Positions 31,199-42,810 of a stretch of DNA of 64,000 bases are shown here, one piece after another. Every line of letters begins with the position of its first letter. The stretch's first letter is position 1. The translations under genes were made by a program, and so were the position numbers. Source of the DNA: Rhodobacter sp. (GTDB lineage: Bacteria > Pseudomonadota > Alphaproteobacteria > Rhodobacterales > Rhodobacteraceae); contig JAIXUH010000007.1 of assembly GCA_027484145.1 (NCBI GenBank), positions 1 through 64,000 of the forward strand, in the 5' to 3' direction. Under the pieces are notes generated by a model. That model did not search any database. It was not told the origin of the DNA and saw nothing but the letters and a program-made list of their open reading frames with translations.

Positions 31199-31999
31199 AT
31201 GCCCTTGGTTAAATCTGTTGCCCTTTCCGTGGTTTTGTCTGTCTTTGCCAGCAGTGCGTTTTCGGCCTCGTGCTCTGACACGGGTGGCAAGTATGAGGCG
31301 TGGAAGCCTGAAATCGCAGCCGAAGCACAGGCAGCAGGCGTTGGCGAAAAGGGCATCGCCGCCCTGATGAACAGCAGCTATTCCAAGGCGACGATCGCGG
31401 CCGATCGGAACCAGAAAAGCTTCAAATACAGCCTTGATAAGTTCATGCAGGTGCGCGGCGCCGATACGATCGTGAAGCAGGGCCGTTCGAAAAAGACCAA
31501 GAATGCCGGTTTCTTTGCCTCGCTTGAAGATCAGTATGGTGTTCCGGCCGGGGTGATCATCGCGATCCACGGCATGGAAACCGGGTTCGGCGGGTTCATG
31601 GGCGATACCAACGTGATCTCGGCCATTGCGACGCTGGCCTATGATTGCCGCCGCAGCGACTTTTTCACCCCGCATCTGATTGCGGCGCTGAAACTGGTGG
31701 ACCGCGGCACGATCAGTCCGAAATCAGTGGGTGCCAAGCATGGCGAGTTGGGCCATACGCAGTTCCTGCCGGGCAATGCGCTGACCTATGGCGTGGACGG
31801 CAACGGCGATGGCCGGGTTGATCTGAACAACCAGACGGACGCCCTCGCCTCGACTGCCAACTTCCTGCGTCAGAAGGGCTGGCGTCCAGGGGCGGGCTAC
31901 CAGCAGGGCGAGCCGAACTTTGCCGTGATCAAGCAGTGGAATGCTGCCACTGTCTATCAGCAGGCGATTGCCATCATGGGCGGCAAAATCGACGGCTAA
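31199..31999 (+). CDS. lytic murein transglycosylase (MltB-like)
   Basis: Signal peptide; ..FASLEDQYGVPAGVIIAIHGMETGFGGFMGDTNVISAIATLAYDCRRSDFF..; ..GELGHTQFLPGNALTYGVDGNGDGRVDL.. Confidence 0.9.
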   Translation: MPLVKSVALSVVLSVFASSAFSASCSDTGGKYEAWKPEIAAEAQAAGVGEKGIAALMNSSYSKATIAADRNQKSFKYSLDKFMQVRGADTIVKQGRSKKTKNAGFFASLEDQYGVPAGVIIAIHGMETGFGGFMGDTNVISAIATLAYDCRRSDFFTPHLIAALKLVDRGTISPKSVGAKHGELGHTQFLPGNALTYGVDGNGDGRVDLNNQTDALASTANFLRQKGWRPGAGYQQGEPNFAVIKQWNAATVYQQAIAIMGGKIDG

Positions 32000-32054
32000 G
32001 CCGCACTTTTTACCCTTGCACAGTTTCGGCCGCTGGCTTATCCAGCGCGCCAGT

Positions 32055-32129
32055 GGCCCGTTCGTCTATCGGTTAGGACACCTGGTTTTCAACCAGGTAA
32101 GAGGGGTTCGACTCCCCTACGGGCTGCCA
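32055..32129 (+). tRNA. tRNA-Glu(TTC)
   Basis: GGCCCGTTCGTCTATCGGTTAGGACACCTGGTTTTCAACCAGGTAAGAGGGGTTCGACTCCCCTACGGGCTGCCA; TTC anticodon. Confidence 0.97.
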
Positions 32130-32202
32130 CTTCCCCATGAATTTCACGAATACCTTGGCGTCGTTGCTGACCAAGGGTTTGCGCTGCGTCGCGCCGGGTT
32201 CT

Positions 32203-32802
32203 TCAGGCGATCAGGCGATAGTGCACTTCGGTCGGGATGCAATCTGCGCCGTTGATCGGGATCATGTCCTGCGGGCAGGTGGACAGGACAACGATGCAAT
32301 CCATCACGGCGCGCAGGGTGACATGGTCGCCCGGTTTGCACAGCGGCGTGCCCCAGGTGATCTTGCCATCGTCTCCCACTGGGATGTTCATCCACAGGTT
32401 CAGCGGCGCAGGACAATCGGGCGCGCGCAGATCGATCTGGCGCAAGGCGGCATGCAGATTGTCAGTGCAGTTGTCGTGATAGACCGTGCAGCCAAGGCTG
32501 GCATAGCGATGCACGTCGCAGGCCGCGATCAGAGTATCGTGCCGTCCAGGGCTGGTATCATCCTCCAACACCAGAATGGGGCGGCGGCGATTGGTCACCA
32601 GACCATCACCCTTGGCCGGAAAGATCCCTTGCAGCGTGGCGCGCAGGTGTTCCATCGACATGAATTCCGACAGGTCATCGGCGTTGAAGCACCATGTGTC
32701 CACCACCTGCTGACCATGGGTGTTGATGATTTGAAGGGCCTGACCCGCCTCAAGACGGATGGCCCGGCCGCGGCGTGCGGGAACGACATGCAATTGCGTC
32801 AC
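32203..32802 (-). CDS. DUF1989/urea carboxylase-associated family protein
   Basis: ..GQALQIINTHGQQVVDTWCFNADDLSEFMSMEHLRATLQGIFPAKGDGLVTNRRRPIL..; ..CTDNLHAAL..; ..PAPLNLWMNIPV.. Confidence 0.85.
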   Translation of the reverse strand: MTQLHVVPARRGRAIRLEAGQALQIINTHGQQVVDTWCFNADDLSEFMSMEHLRATLQGIFPAKGDGLVTNRRRPILVLEDDTSPGRHDTLIAACDVHRYASLGCTVYHDNCTDNLHAALRQIDLRAPDCPAPLNLWMNIPVGDDGKITWGTPLCKPGDHVTLRAVMDCIVVLSTCPQDMIPINGADCIPTEVHYRLIA

Positions 32803-33146
32803 GGTCTGTATCCTTCCCAAAGCGGCCGATCCATGGCCTGATACAGTGTGCGGGGCGGGCGAAGGGGGGTCAAGCGTCGGTTATGTGCCTGTTTCGCGGG
32901 CATGGTGCCCGGTGGCGCCCCCTGCACCGGGCCGCGGGCAAGATGCCGCGCACTGCTGTGGCACGCGCCATCTGAACGGCACAGCCTGTTATCAACGGCT
33001 TAAGAGGCCCCCGCATCCAGCGGCGCGCTTTTTGCACAAAGTTCGGCAAGCATCTGAATTTGCGAGGCATTCTCATGCTGGAACCCTGTCTTGAACCATG
33101 GCCCCTGCCCTGTTAGAGCCGCGGTCAGATCCTGTCGCAAAGGGCC

Positions 33147-34037
33147 GTGATGTCATATGTTCTCAAACTTGCCATTGGCAGCATCCTTGTCGGCCTTATC
33201 GTCCTTGGGCTGAAGCTGCTGGCATGGTGGATGACGGATTCGGTGGCCCTGCTGTCGGATGCGCTGGAAAGCACGGTCAATGTGGCCACAGCGATTGCCG
33301 CCGTGATCGCGATCCGCATCGCCGCGCTGCCCGCTGATGCCAACCACCCATATGGCCACCACAAGGCGGAATTCTTCAGCGCCATTCTGGAAGGCGTGAT
33401 GATCATCATCGCCGCCATGCTGATCCTGCGCGAGGCCTATCATGGCCTGATGAACCCGGTCGTGCTGAATGCCCCGCTGCAGGGGCTGTTGGTCAACGGG
33501 GCGGCCAGTGTGCTGAATGCCCTGTGGTGCTGGGTGCTGATTTCGCAGGGGCGGCGGCGGCGCTCTCCGGCGCTGGTGGCGGATGGCAAGCACCTGCTGT
33601 CTGACGTGATCTCTTCCGTCGGGGTGACCTTTGGCGTGCTGATTGCCATCGTGACCGGTTGGGCGGTGCTGGACCCGTTGATGGCGGGGCTGGTGGCAAT
33701 CAACATCTTGTGGTCGGGCTGGAAGGTGATGGTCAGTTCGATGAGCGGGCTTTTGGATGAATCCGTGCCGGACGAAACCCTGCTGGCCGTGCGCGAGATC
33801 ATCTCGGTCGAGGCGGTTGGCGCAGTCGAGGCGCATGACCTGCGCACACGCCACGCAGGCGCGGCCACGTTCATCGAGTTTCATCTGGTGGTGCCGGGCG
33901 ATCTGACCGTCACCGCCGCGCATGAGATGTGCGACCGGGTGGAAACCGCGCTGAAAAAGCGGGTGCCAGACTGCATCGTGACGATCCACGTCGAGCCGGA
34001 ATACAAGGCCAAGCACAGCGGAATCGTGGTGCTGTAG
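33147..34037 (+). CDS. cation diffusion facilitator family transporter
   Basis: ..KLLAWWMTDSVALLSDALESTVNVATAIAAVIAIRIAALPADANHPYGHHKAEFFSAILEG.. (CDF HDxxD-type motifs), C-terminal CDF domain. Confidence 0.95.
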   Translation: MMSYVLKLAIGSILVGLIVLGLKLLAWWMTDSVALLSDALESTVNVATAIAAVIAIRIAALPADANHPYGHHKAEFFSAILEGVMIIIAAMLILREAYHGLMNPVVLNAPLQGLLVNGAASVLNALWCWVLISQGRRRRSPALVADGKHLLSDVISSVGVTFGVLIAIVTGWAVLDPLMAGLVAINILWSGWKVMVSSMSGLLDESVPDETLLAVREIISVEAVGAVEAHDLRTRHAGAATFIEFHLVVPGDLTVTAAHEMCDRVETALKKRVPDCIVTIHVEPEYKAKHSGIVVL

Positions 34038-34099
34038 CGGGAACGCGTTGCGCGACAGAACGCGGCGTTTGCACCGCAAGGGACGGCCCGGGAATGACC

Positions 34100-35761
34100 C
34101 TAGCGCCCGTCCGCCGCTTGTGTCCGCAAGGCTTCGGCACGGGCCACGGCGGCCAGATCGGCCACAAAGCTGACCATTGGCTCGGCCACGCCATGGGTGG
34201 CCAGCATGCGCCGCACATCTGGGCGGCATCCGGCCAGATAAAGGGTTCCCCCCTTGCGCGCGACCTTGCGGGCCAGCAACTCAAAGGACCGCGCGCCTGT
34301 TGAATCGATGAACGGCACGGCGGAACACTCTACCGCAAGCGCCTTTGGGTGGTCGGCGATCTGATCCAGCAAGACACCCAGCCGTGCGACCGCCCCGAAA
34401 AACCATGGCCCCTTCAGGTGATAGATCACGATATCGCCCGCCACCGACCCGTCACCCACGGGCATGGGCGTAGAGGCCTCGACCGTGGTGCTGTCTGACA
34501 TCCTGTGAATGAACACCAGCCCGCCAAGGGCGAAGCCGACGATGATCCCTTCGGTCAGGTCCCAGAACACCACGATCAGAAAGGTGGACAGCAAGACAAC
34601 GGCATCCGCCCGCGAATGGCGGATCAATTGCCACATCGCCTCTTTGTCGGCCATGTTCCACGCCACGATGGCAAGAAGGCCCGCGAAAGCCGCCAATGGC
34701 ACATGCGCGGCCCAAGGGCCGATCAACACCATGAAGGCAAAGACGATCAGCGCATGGATCATGCCGGCCACCGGGCCGCGCGCGCCTGACCGCAGGTTCG
34801 TCAGGGTGCGGGCGACGGCCCCGGTGGCATAAAAGCCGCCAAAGCAGGCCACGGCAACATTCGCCACCCCCTGCGCAACCAGTTCGATGGCCGACCTGTG
34901 CCGCGCCCCCGAGACGCCATCCGCCACCACCGCCGACAACAAGGCCGTGATCGCCCCCAGCAAGGTAAAGCTAAGCGCAAAGGGCAGCGCGGCCATGACC
35001 TTTTCCGTGCTGAACACGGGAAGTGAGGGCGCAGGCAGGGTGCTTGGCAGATCGCCGAAACGATCGCCAACGGTGACAACATCCAGACCCGCCACTTCAT
35101 TGGCAAGGGTGATCACGACAATGCCGATCAGCAGGCTTGGCCACTGGGGTTTGTATCGTTTCAGCAGCGAGATCAGCAAAATGGTCGCCGCCGCCACGGC
35201 CAACGCCTGCAGGTTGACCGTGTCCCGCGCCTGCCACAGCACCGCCAGTTTGTCGACAACGGCGGCAGGCTCGGCCCCGGTCAGGGTCAGGCCGAACAAC
35301 TCTCTAATCTGGCTGATAAAGATGATCAGGCCAATGCCGGCGGTAAAGCCCACGGTGACAGGATAGGGAATGAATTTGATATAGGACCCAACCCGCAGAA
35401 ACCCCGCCACCACCAGCAGGAACCCCGACATGAAGGTGGCCAGCAGCAGCCCATCCACCCCGATGGAGGCAACGCAGGCCGATACGCTGACGATAAAGGC
35501 CCCGGCTGGCCCACCGATCTGAAATCGTGATCCGCCAAGGGCCGAAATCAGAAACCCGCCGACAATGGCGGTGATCAGCCCCCGCTCGGGGCCGACGCCG
35601 CTGGCGATGGCAATCGCCATCGAAAGGGGCAGTGCCACGATGGCCACGGCCAGCCCGGCCATGGCATCCGCCCGCAGATCACGCCAGCCATAGCCCTCTC
35701 GCAACACGGTCAGCAGTTTGGGCAGAAACTCGGGTGGATGGTGGGGCGTTGCGTCTGACAT
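34100..35761 (-). CDS. SulP family anion permease with C-terminal STAS domain
   Basis: ..DAMAGLAVAIVALPLSMAIAIASGVGPERGLITAIVGGFLISALGGSRFQIGGPAGAFIV..; STAS ..LAVECSAVPFIDSTGARSFELLARKV.. Confidence 0.95.
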   Translation of the reverse strand: MSDATPHHPPEFLPKLLTVLREGYGWRDLRADAMAGLAVAIVALPLSMAIAIASGVGPERGLITAIVGGFLISALGGSRFQIGGPAGAFIVSVSACVASIGVDGLLLATFMSGFLLVVAGFLRVGSYIKFIPYPVTVGFTAGIGLIIFISQIRELFGLTLTGAEPAAVVDKLAVLWQARDTVNLQALAVAAATILLISLLKRYKPQWPSLLIGIVVITLANEVAGLDVVTVGDRFGDLPSTLPAPSLPVFSTEKVMAALPFALSFTLLGAITALLSAVVADGVSGARHRSAIELVAQGVANVAVACFGGFYATGAVARTLTNLRSGARGPVAGMIHALIVFAFMVLIGPWAAHVPLAAFAGLLAIVAWNMADKEAMWQLIRHSRADAVVLLSTFLIVVFWDLTEGIIVGFALGGLVFIHRMSDSTTVEASTPMPVGDGSVAGDIVIYHLKGPWFFGAVARLGVLLDQIADHPKALAVECSAVPFIDSTGARSFELLARKVARKGGTLYLAGCRPDVRRMLATHGVAEPMVSFVADLAAVARAEALRTQAADGR

Positions 35762-35835
35762 GATCCAAGGCTAGCCATTGCGTGATGCCAGCAAGCGCCC
35801 GCCAGCCCGCGCTGTCAACGCCCAAGGAGAAGGCC

Positions 35836-36327
35836 ATGGCCACACGCCCCGACCCTGTCGCCGCCGCCGATGATGATGCCCGCGCCCTTGCCCGCAGCCT
35901 TTTGCAACTGGGCCATGCCAGCCTTGCCTATCTTGAGGCGGAAACCGCCTCGCCCGGCATCAGCCGCATCAGTTTTGGCTGCGGCCCGGATGGCACCCCC
36001 ATGACGCTGATCTCGGCGCTTGCGCCGCATTTCGCCGGATTGCGGGCGCACCCACCCTGTGCGGTGATGCTGGGCGAGCCGGGGCCGAAGGGCGACCCGC
36101 TGACCCACCCCCGGCTGATGTTGCGGGCGACGGCCAGTTTCATCGCGCCGGATGATCCCGCGCGACCCGCCTTGCGCGATCATTGGCTGACCCACCACCC
36201 CAAGGCCAAACTTTACGCCGACTTTGCCGATTTCGCCTTTGTCCGCCTGACGGTTGCGACGGCGCTGCTGAACGGCGGTTTTGCCCGTGCCTATCGGCTG
36301 ACGCCGACCGATCTTGGCACGGGCTAG
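35836..36327 (+). CDS. HugZ-like pyridoxamine 5'-phosphate oxidase-fold protein
   Basis: ..ALARSLLQLGHASLAYLEAETASPGISRISFGCGPDGTPMTLISALAPHFAGLRAHPPCAVMLGEPGPKGDPLTHPRLMLRATA.. Confidence 0.85.
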   Translation: MATRPDPVAAADDDARALARSLLQLGHASLAYLEAETASPGISRISFGCGPDGTPMTLISALAPHFAGLRAHPPCAVMLGEPGPKGDPLTHPRLMLRATASFIAPDDPARPALRDHWLTHHPKAKLYADFADFAFVRLTVATALLNGGFARAYRLTPTDLGTG

Positions 36328-36342
36328 GGTCACGCCTGCTGT

Positions 36343-38631
36343 TCAGGTCGGGTTGTCACAGCGGATCGTGGCCAGCACGCGGCCCCGGACGGGGCTTGGC
36401 CATCGCAACTGAACCTGCCCCTGCCCGGCGCCCTGTTCATTCAGCACATAGGGCATGGCAAACTGCGCCACGTTGCTGCTGTTGGTGATGGCACCTTCGG
36501 CCACGATGGATTGGGTGTTGCGCGCCCTTGCGCCAAACGGCATGAACGGCGCGCTGTCCACCACCCAGGTATCGGCGGCGGTGTTCTGCGTATGCTCGAT
36601 CGTCAGAGGGCTCATGGCCAGTTGCGCCACGCCATTGAACGCATTCGCCCCGAAAATCACGTTGCGAAAACGCCCGTAATCCAGCGTGCCGTTGGTGGTG
36701 TCCACGCCTTCGGCCCGGTCAATGGTGCCATTCAATGTGCGGAAACTGTTGTCCGACACGCTGAGTCCGTGAACAAACTGCCCCGACCCTTTTGGTGCAA
36801 TGACAATCCAGCGGAACCACGGGGCCACGTCGCTGGCAAAGAAATGGTTCGCCACAACCGACAAACCGCCAAAACTGAACCCGCTGGTGAAGTCGGGGTC
36901 GGCATCATATTCGTTGGACCATTCGATCCAGCAGTTGTCGACGTAATTGCCGGTGAAGGTGGTGCGCGGGTTGGTCTGGGCCAGCACCAACCCGGCCCGA
37001 CGGACGCCCACGCTCGCATTGTCGCCCTGAAAGAAGTGGTTGCCGATGAACATATGCCCGCCGCCACCCACCACCGCGAAATGGGCAAACCGCACGATCC
37101 GGTTTGACCGCACCTTCACGTCGTTTGCGTTGACGTTCATGGCAATTGTCGTGCGGTCCTGCGCCAGCGTTGCCTGTTCGTTTGACCAGAACTGGCAATC
37201 ATCCACCATCAACCCCTGGCAGCCGGATCCGATCGAGGTGATGCCACGGTCCTTCGGGCGGTTGAACACGCTTTCCGCGACGCGAATGGCAAGACCCACG
37301 CGCGGCAGCATGATGCCGCTGGCAATGCCGTTGCAGTTCAGGTCCATCCGGTCGATCTCGAACCGCGACAGGTCATCAAAGCCCGAGAAATCCAGCAGAT
37401 AGCGATAGCGGCTGAAGGTATAGGTCCGCGTGCCAGCCCCGCCCCACAAAGGCTGGCTGATATCGACCGTGCCCGCGCCCACGTTCTTGGCGGTCACGTA
37501 AACCTCGCGGCCAACGCCGGTGCCGCTGACACGCGCCCCGATTTCGATGGTCGAGATATTGGTCACCCCTGACAGACGCAGCGGGCTTGCCGGGGAATAG
37601 CTGGCGACAGCCGTCACAACCCCGGTGTTCCATGCGGGCCCGGCCACCGCATTCAACTGCCCGTTCGTCAGGAACCGGCGCTGTGCAAAGGTCGTCAGGC
37701 CGCAAATCGCCGCCACATCCAGCGGGGCCACAAGGTCCACCCGACGATCCGACAGGTCAAGCGCCACATGGTCGGTGAAATAGAACAGGGCCTGCAACGC
37801 CTTGCGAAAGCCCAGAAGTTCGCTGCCAAAGGCGCTGGTATAGGTATCCAGATCATAGTTTCGCGTCAGCGCAAGGCGGACCGAATCCGGCTGGATGACC
37901 GTGCCCTGAAACCGGATCGGGTTTTCAATCGTCAGGTTGCCCGCGATCAGATAGGTGCCCGCCGGAACCGTGATCGTGCGCCCCTGCGCCGCCGCGTCGG
38001 CCGCATCAAAGGCGGCCGTGTCGTCGGCCACGCCATTTCCCACCGCGCCATAGTCGCGCACATCCACCGCATCAAAGATGTCGCGCAGATAGATGCCGGT
38101 GACATCCTCCACCTCGATGTCATCAATCCGGACCACGCCCCCCGTGGGGCCGGTCAGGTCCAGCCCAAGGTGCCCGTAAACCGCGCTGACACCCCATGCC
38201 ATGGTCACGCCGCCGCGCGCGCCTGCGCCGATGATGGCGCGCAATTCGACCACCTGACCATATTGCGACAGTTGCACCGACGGCCCCACCTGCACCACAC
38301 CCGGCACGTTCGACCCGTTGCTGCGGGCGGCATAGCCGGCAATCCGCACCGCCGGAAAGGCACCCGAGATTGCCTTGACCCGCACCGTGACCTGCAGATA
38401 CAGCCCCGGCTGCATCGGGATCTGCTGAAAGCAGCGCAGTTTCTGGGTGGCTTGCGTCTTTTGCAACTCCATCGCGCCGCCAAAATCCTGATCTGCGGGC
38501 ACAAAGGCTGCGTTTGGCTGCGCGGCATAAGACCCCTGCCCTGCAAGGCCGTCTTCGCGCGACCACAGATTCAACCCAGCTGCAAACGGTGGTGGCATCA
38601 GAACCAGCCCGTCGGTAATCGCCTTGTTCAT
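36343..38631 (-). CDS. right-handed beta-helix / glycosyl hydrolase 28-related (pectate-lyase-fold), spike-like protein
   Basis: MNKAITDGLVLMPPPFAAGLNLWSREDGLAGQGSYAAQPNAAFVPADQDFGG...; ..VDVRDYGAVGNGVADDTAAFDAADAAAQGRTITVPAGTYLIAGNLTI.. (classic pectate_lyase_3 entry motif). Confidence 0.85.
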   Translation of the reverse strand: MNKAITDGLVLMPPPFAAGLNLWSREDGLAGQGSYAAQPNAAFVPADQDFGGAMELQKTQATQKLRCFQQIPMQPGLYLQVTVRVKAISGAFPAVRIAGYAARSNGSNVPGVVQVGPSVQLSQYGQVVELRAIIGAGARGGVTMAWGVSAVYGHLGLDLTGPTGGVVRIDDIEVEDVTGIYLRDIFDAVDVRDYGAVGNGVADDTAAFDAADAAAQGRTITVPAGTYLIAGNLTIENPIRFQGTVIQPDSVRLALTRNYDLDTYTSAFGSELLGFRKALQALFYFTDHVALDLSDRRVDLVAPLDVAAICGLTTFAQRRFLTNGQLNAVAGPAWNTGVVTAVASYSPASPLRLSGVTNISTIEIGARVSGTGVGREVYVTAKNVGAGTVDISQPLWGGAGTRTYTFSRYRYLLDFSGFDDLSRFEIDRMDLNCNGIASGIMLPRVGLAIRVAESVFNRPKDRGITSIGSGCQGLMVDDCQFWSNEQATLAQDRTTIAMNVNANDVKVRSNRIVRFAHFAVVGGGGHMFIGNHFFQGDNASVGVRRAGLVLAQTNPRTTFTGNYVDNCWIEWSNEYDADPDFTSGFSFGGLSVVANHFFASDVAPWFRWIVIAPKGSGQFVHGLSVSDNSFRTLNGTIDRAEGVDTTNGTLDYGRFRNVIFGANAFNGVAQLAMSPLTIEHTQNTAADTWVVDSAPFMPFGARARNTQSIVAEGAITNSSNVAQFAMPYVLNEQGAGQGQVQLRWPSPVRGRVLATIRCDNPT

Positions 38632-38698
38632 GGCGCTGAACCCTTTCCTGTCACATTTCGGAACGGGGCAGACCTACGAACAAAAGCTTAACGCCGGA

Positions 38699-39883
38699 TC
38701 AGGGCTGCGCGCGCTGCTCCTGCCGCTGGGTCCACCGCCGCTCGGCGCGATGCAGCATCCGGCGGGTGAACTCGGTCTCAAAATCATGGAAATGCGCGAA
38801 TTCCAGCGCAATGGCCGCATGGCTGCCAACATGCCCCGGCGTCCGGGAAAGGGCAGTGATCCGGTCAGCCATCGCCGCATGGTCGGCCATGGCAACCACC
38901 CAACCGCTGCCCGAATCCTTTTGCATTCCCAACCACATGGCATTGTCATAGCCAATGACCGGCACACCGCAGCCCATCGCTTCCAGATAGGTGCAGGACG
39001 GGTCAGATTGCCGATGGCATGACAGGAACACGTCAGCATTGGCGCGCATCCATGGCACCAGTTCCGACTCGAAATCGACCGGGGCATGCAGCCGCAGCCG
39101 CCCCTTCAGCGCGGCAGCTCCGTCGCGCAGCGCGGCCTCCAGAGACCCGGTTCCGAACACGTCCAGCGTAAAGTTGGCCCCGCGCGACACCAACCCCTGC
39201 ACGATGGGCAACAGATCCTGCGCCCCCTTCATCGGCTCCAACCGCCCGGAATGCACCAGCCGCAAAGGGCCACCTGCGGCCAGATGGTCGGCTTTTGCGG
39301 CCATCTCGTCCGGCGTTGCCATCATGTCGCGCCGCATCCGGCCGTCCAGATACAGGATCGTATTGCTGTTCAGCGGACGATAGGCCTCATAGGCCGGATA
39401 GCCATTGGCCTGCAGCCCCGCCGCTTGGCGAAACGCCTTGCGGCGGCGCACCTCCATCCGCAGGTTCCACAGCATGGACCACAGCTTGCGCGGCAGGCTC
39501 AGGCTTCGGTCCAGCCCGACGATCCGCAGGCGCGTGCCGATTGTGTATTCCACCGAATAGACCACCGGCAACTTCCCCTGCCCGGCAAGGGCCAGCGTCT
39601 CTACCATATCAGCCGAGGCCGAGATGCTGTTGTGTGACGCCAGCAGGTCCGCTGGCAGCGGCGCCCCCGCATCCAGCACCACAAAGTCAAACCCCAACCC
39701 GTCGGCCGCATACTCGGCACCGAACGGGATGTGCTGGCCGTGATCCCACAGCACGGCGGTAATCTCGCCGGGCCACAGCGCCTTGTGCAGGCGCATCCCT
39801 TCAACGAACTTCTTGTCCATCCGGAACCGCCCGTCTGGCAGACGGTTCACCGGGGCGGGGACAATCATCAAGAGGCGCGGCAT
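38699..39883 (-). CDS. glycosyltransferase family 1/4-like
   Basis: ..PLRLVHSGRLEPMKGAQDLLPIVQGLVSRGANFTLDVFGTGSLEAALRDG..; ..ADVFLSCHRQSDPSCTYLEAMGCGVPVIGYDN... Confidence 0.88.
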   Translation of the reverse strand: MPRLLMIVPAPVNRLPDGRFRMDKKFVEGMRLHKALWPGEITAVLWDHGQHIPFGAEYAADGLGFDFVVLDAGAPLPADLLASHNSISASADMVETLALAGQGKLPVVYSVEYTIGTRLRIVGLDRSLSLPRKLWSMLWNLRMEVRRRKAFRQAAGLQANGYPAYEAYRPLNSNTILYLDGRMRRDMMATPDEMAAKADHLAAGGPLRLVHSGRLEPMKGAQDLLPIVQGLVSRGANFTLDVFGTGSLEAALRDGAAALKGRLRLHAPVDFESELVPWMRANADVFLSCHRQSDPSCTYLEAMGCGVPVIGYDNAMWLGMQKDSGSGWVVAMADHAAMADRITALSRTPGHVGSHAAIALEFAHFHDFETEFTRRMLHRAERRWTQRQEQRAQP

Positions 39884-39949
39884 GGGTCTTCCGGCATGGT
39901 GTCTCACGCGCAGCCTTGGGGCCAAGGCGGCGTTGCGTCAAGGGTGGTG

Positions 39950-40549
39950 CTACACCCCGGTGAACGCAGCCGGATAGATCAGGGTTTCCTCCGGCACATC
40001 ATCACCGGGCCGCGCAATCAGCGTCAGATGTAGCGGATAGGGCGAAGTCAGCCGCGCCGCGCGGTGCATTGAAAAACCCGCGCGGGCATAGAATGAGGGT
40101 TTGCCGACGACGACCAGTGTCGGTGGCTCGTCACCGTGCAGCAAGCCCACCCGAGCGAGCATCTGTGTATGCCAGTCCCGGCCTTGGGCGAAATCTTCGG
40201 CATATTCCCGCACAAGCCGCGACCCAAAGCGAAAGCTGCCACGGGTCCGCTCGTCACGGGCAAGCGCGCCATTTTGCCATGCGGAAAGCACTGCGACAGG
40301 CCCCAGACAAAACCAATTCTGCGGCGCGACCATCCGGCTGATCGCCATATAGGCACCAATGCGGCTTTGCCCCGTTTCCCGGTCTGGCCAGCATTTCACG
40401 ATATCCAGCACGATCGCGCCATCTGCCCGCAGGCGGTGAACCAGATCGGCCTCGTCCCGCCTGCCGAAGGCCGCCGCCAAGAGGGCGTCGATTTCGTCAA
40501 ACTCTTGCGGCCTTGCCCGCCGCGACGTGTCGGGGCCGACAACCATCAC
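39950..40549 (-). CDS. GNAT-like N-acetyltransferase (COG3153/YhbS style)
   Basis: ..DEIDALLAAAFGRRDEADLVHRLRADGAIVLDIVKCW..; ..GPVAVLSAWQNGALARDE..; ..VVGKPSFYARAGFSMHRAARL... Confidence 0.75.
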   Translation of the reverse strand: MMVVGPDTSRRARPQEFDEIDALLAAAFGRRDEADLVHRLRADGAIVLDIVKCWPDRETGQSRIGAYMAISRMVAPQNWFCLGPVAVLSAWQNGALARDERTRGSFRFGSRLVREYAEDFAQGRDWHTQMLARVGLLHGDEPPTLVVVGKPSFYARAGFSMHRAARLTSPYPLHLTLIARPGDDVPEETLIYPAAFTGV

Positions 40550-40562
40550 TCACTCCAAACGA

Positions 40563-40590
40563 AAAGGGCGCCCCTTATGGGACGCCCTTT
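40563..40590 (-). terminator. intrinsic terminator of groESL
   Basis: Reverse complement AAAGGGCGTCCC-ataa-GGGGCGCCCTTTT. Confidence 0.85.
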
Positions 40591-40612
40591 CCTATCATGC
40601 CTTGGGGGCAGA

Positions 40613-42274
<1,662 letters not shown>

Positions 42275-42324
42275 CTAAGATGTTGAATTGGAAAGCGCGC
42301 TCAGGCGAAGGCCGAGCCGTAGCC

Positions 42325-42612
42325 TCAGGAAATGATCCCGAGGATGTCGCTTTCTTTCATGATCAGCAGTTCTTCGCCGTTCAGCGTCACTTCCGTGCCC
42401 GACCATTTGCCGAACAGGATGCGGTCGCCGGATTTGACCGACGGGGCGATCAGTTCGCCCGAGTCCTTGCGAGCGCCTTCGCCCACGGACACGATCTCGC
42501 CTTCTGCAGGCTTTTCTTTTGCGGTGTCTGGAATGATCAGGCCGCCTTTGGTTTTGTCTTCGCCTTGAATGCGACGGACGAGCACGCGGTCATGCAATGG
42601 TGTGAATGCCAT
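42325..42612 (-). CDS. groES: co-chaperonin GroES
   Basis: [75 protein letters not shown].. Confidence 0.98.
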   Translation of the reverse strand: MAFTPLHDRVLVRRIQGEDKTKGGLIIPDTAKEKPAEGEIVSVGEGARKDSGELIAPSVKSGDRILFGKWSGTEVTLNGEELLIMKESDILGIIS

Positions 42613-42647
42613 CTGAGAACACTCCCTAGGTTCCAGGTTGAGGTCGT

Positions 42648-42674
42648 TTAGCACTCGCCGGTAGTGAGTGCTAA
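42648..42674. promoter_or_regulatory. CIRCE element (HrcA operator) upstream of groESL
   Basis: TTAGCACTC-gccggtagt-GAGTGCTAA: perfect 9-N9-9 CIRCE consensus. Confidence 0.97.
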
Positions 42675-42810
42675 CGAGGCCTCAGATAGGCAACGACTGC
42701 CTCCATGTCAACTCCCCGGCGTGCAAATTCAGCCATGCGCCGCGCCGCATTTTCCCTTGGCATGGCCCCTTGCGGGTGCCACCCTTGGGTACAACACAAC
42801 CGAGGTTCGT

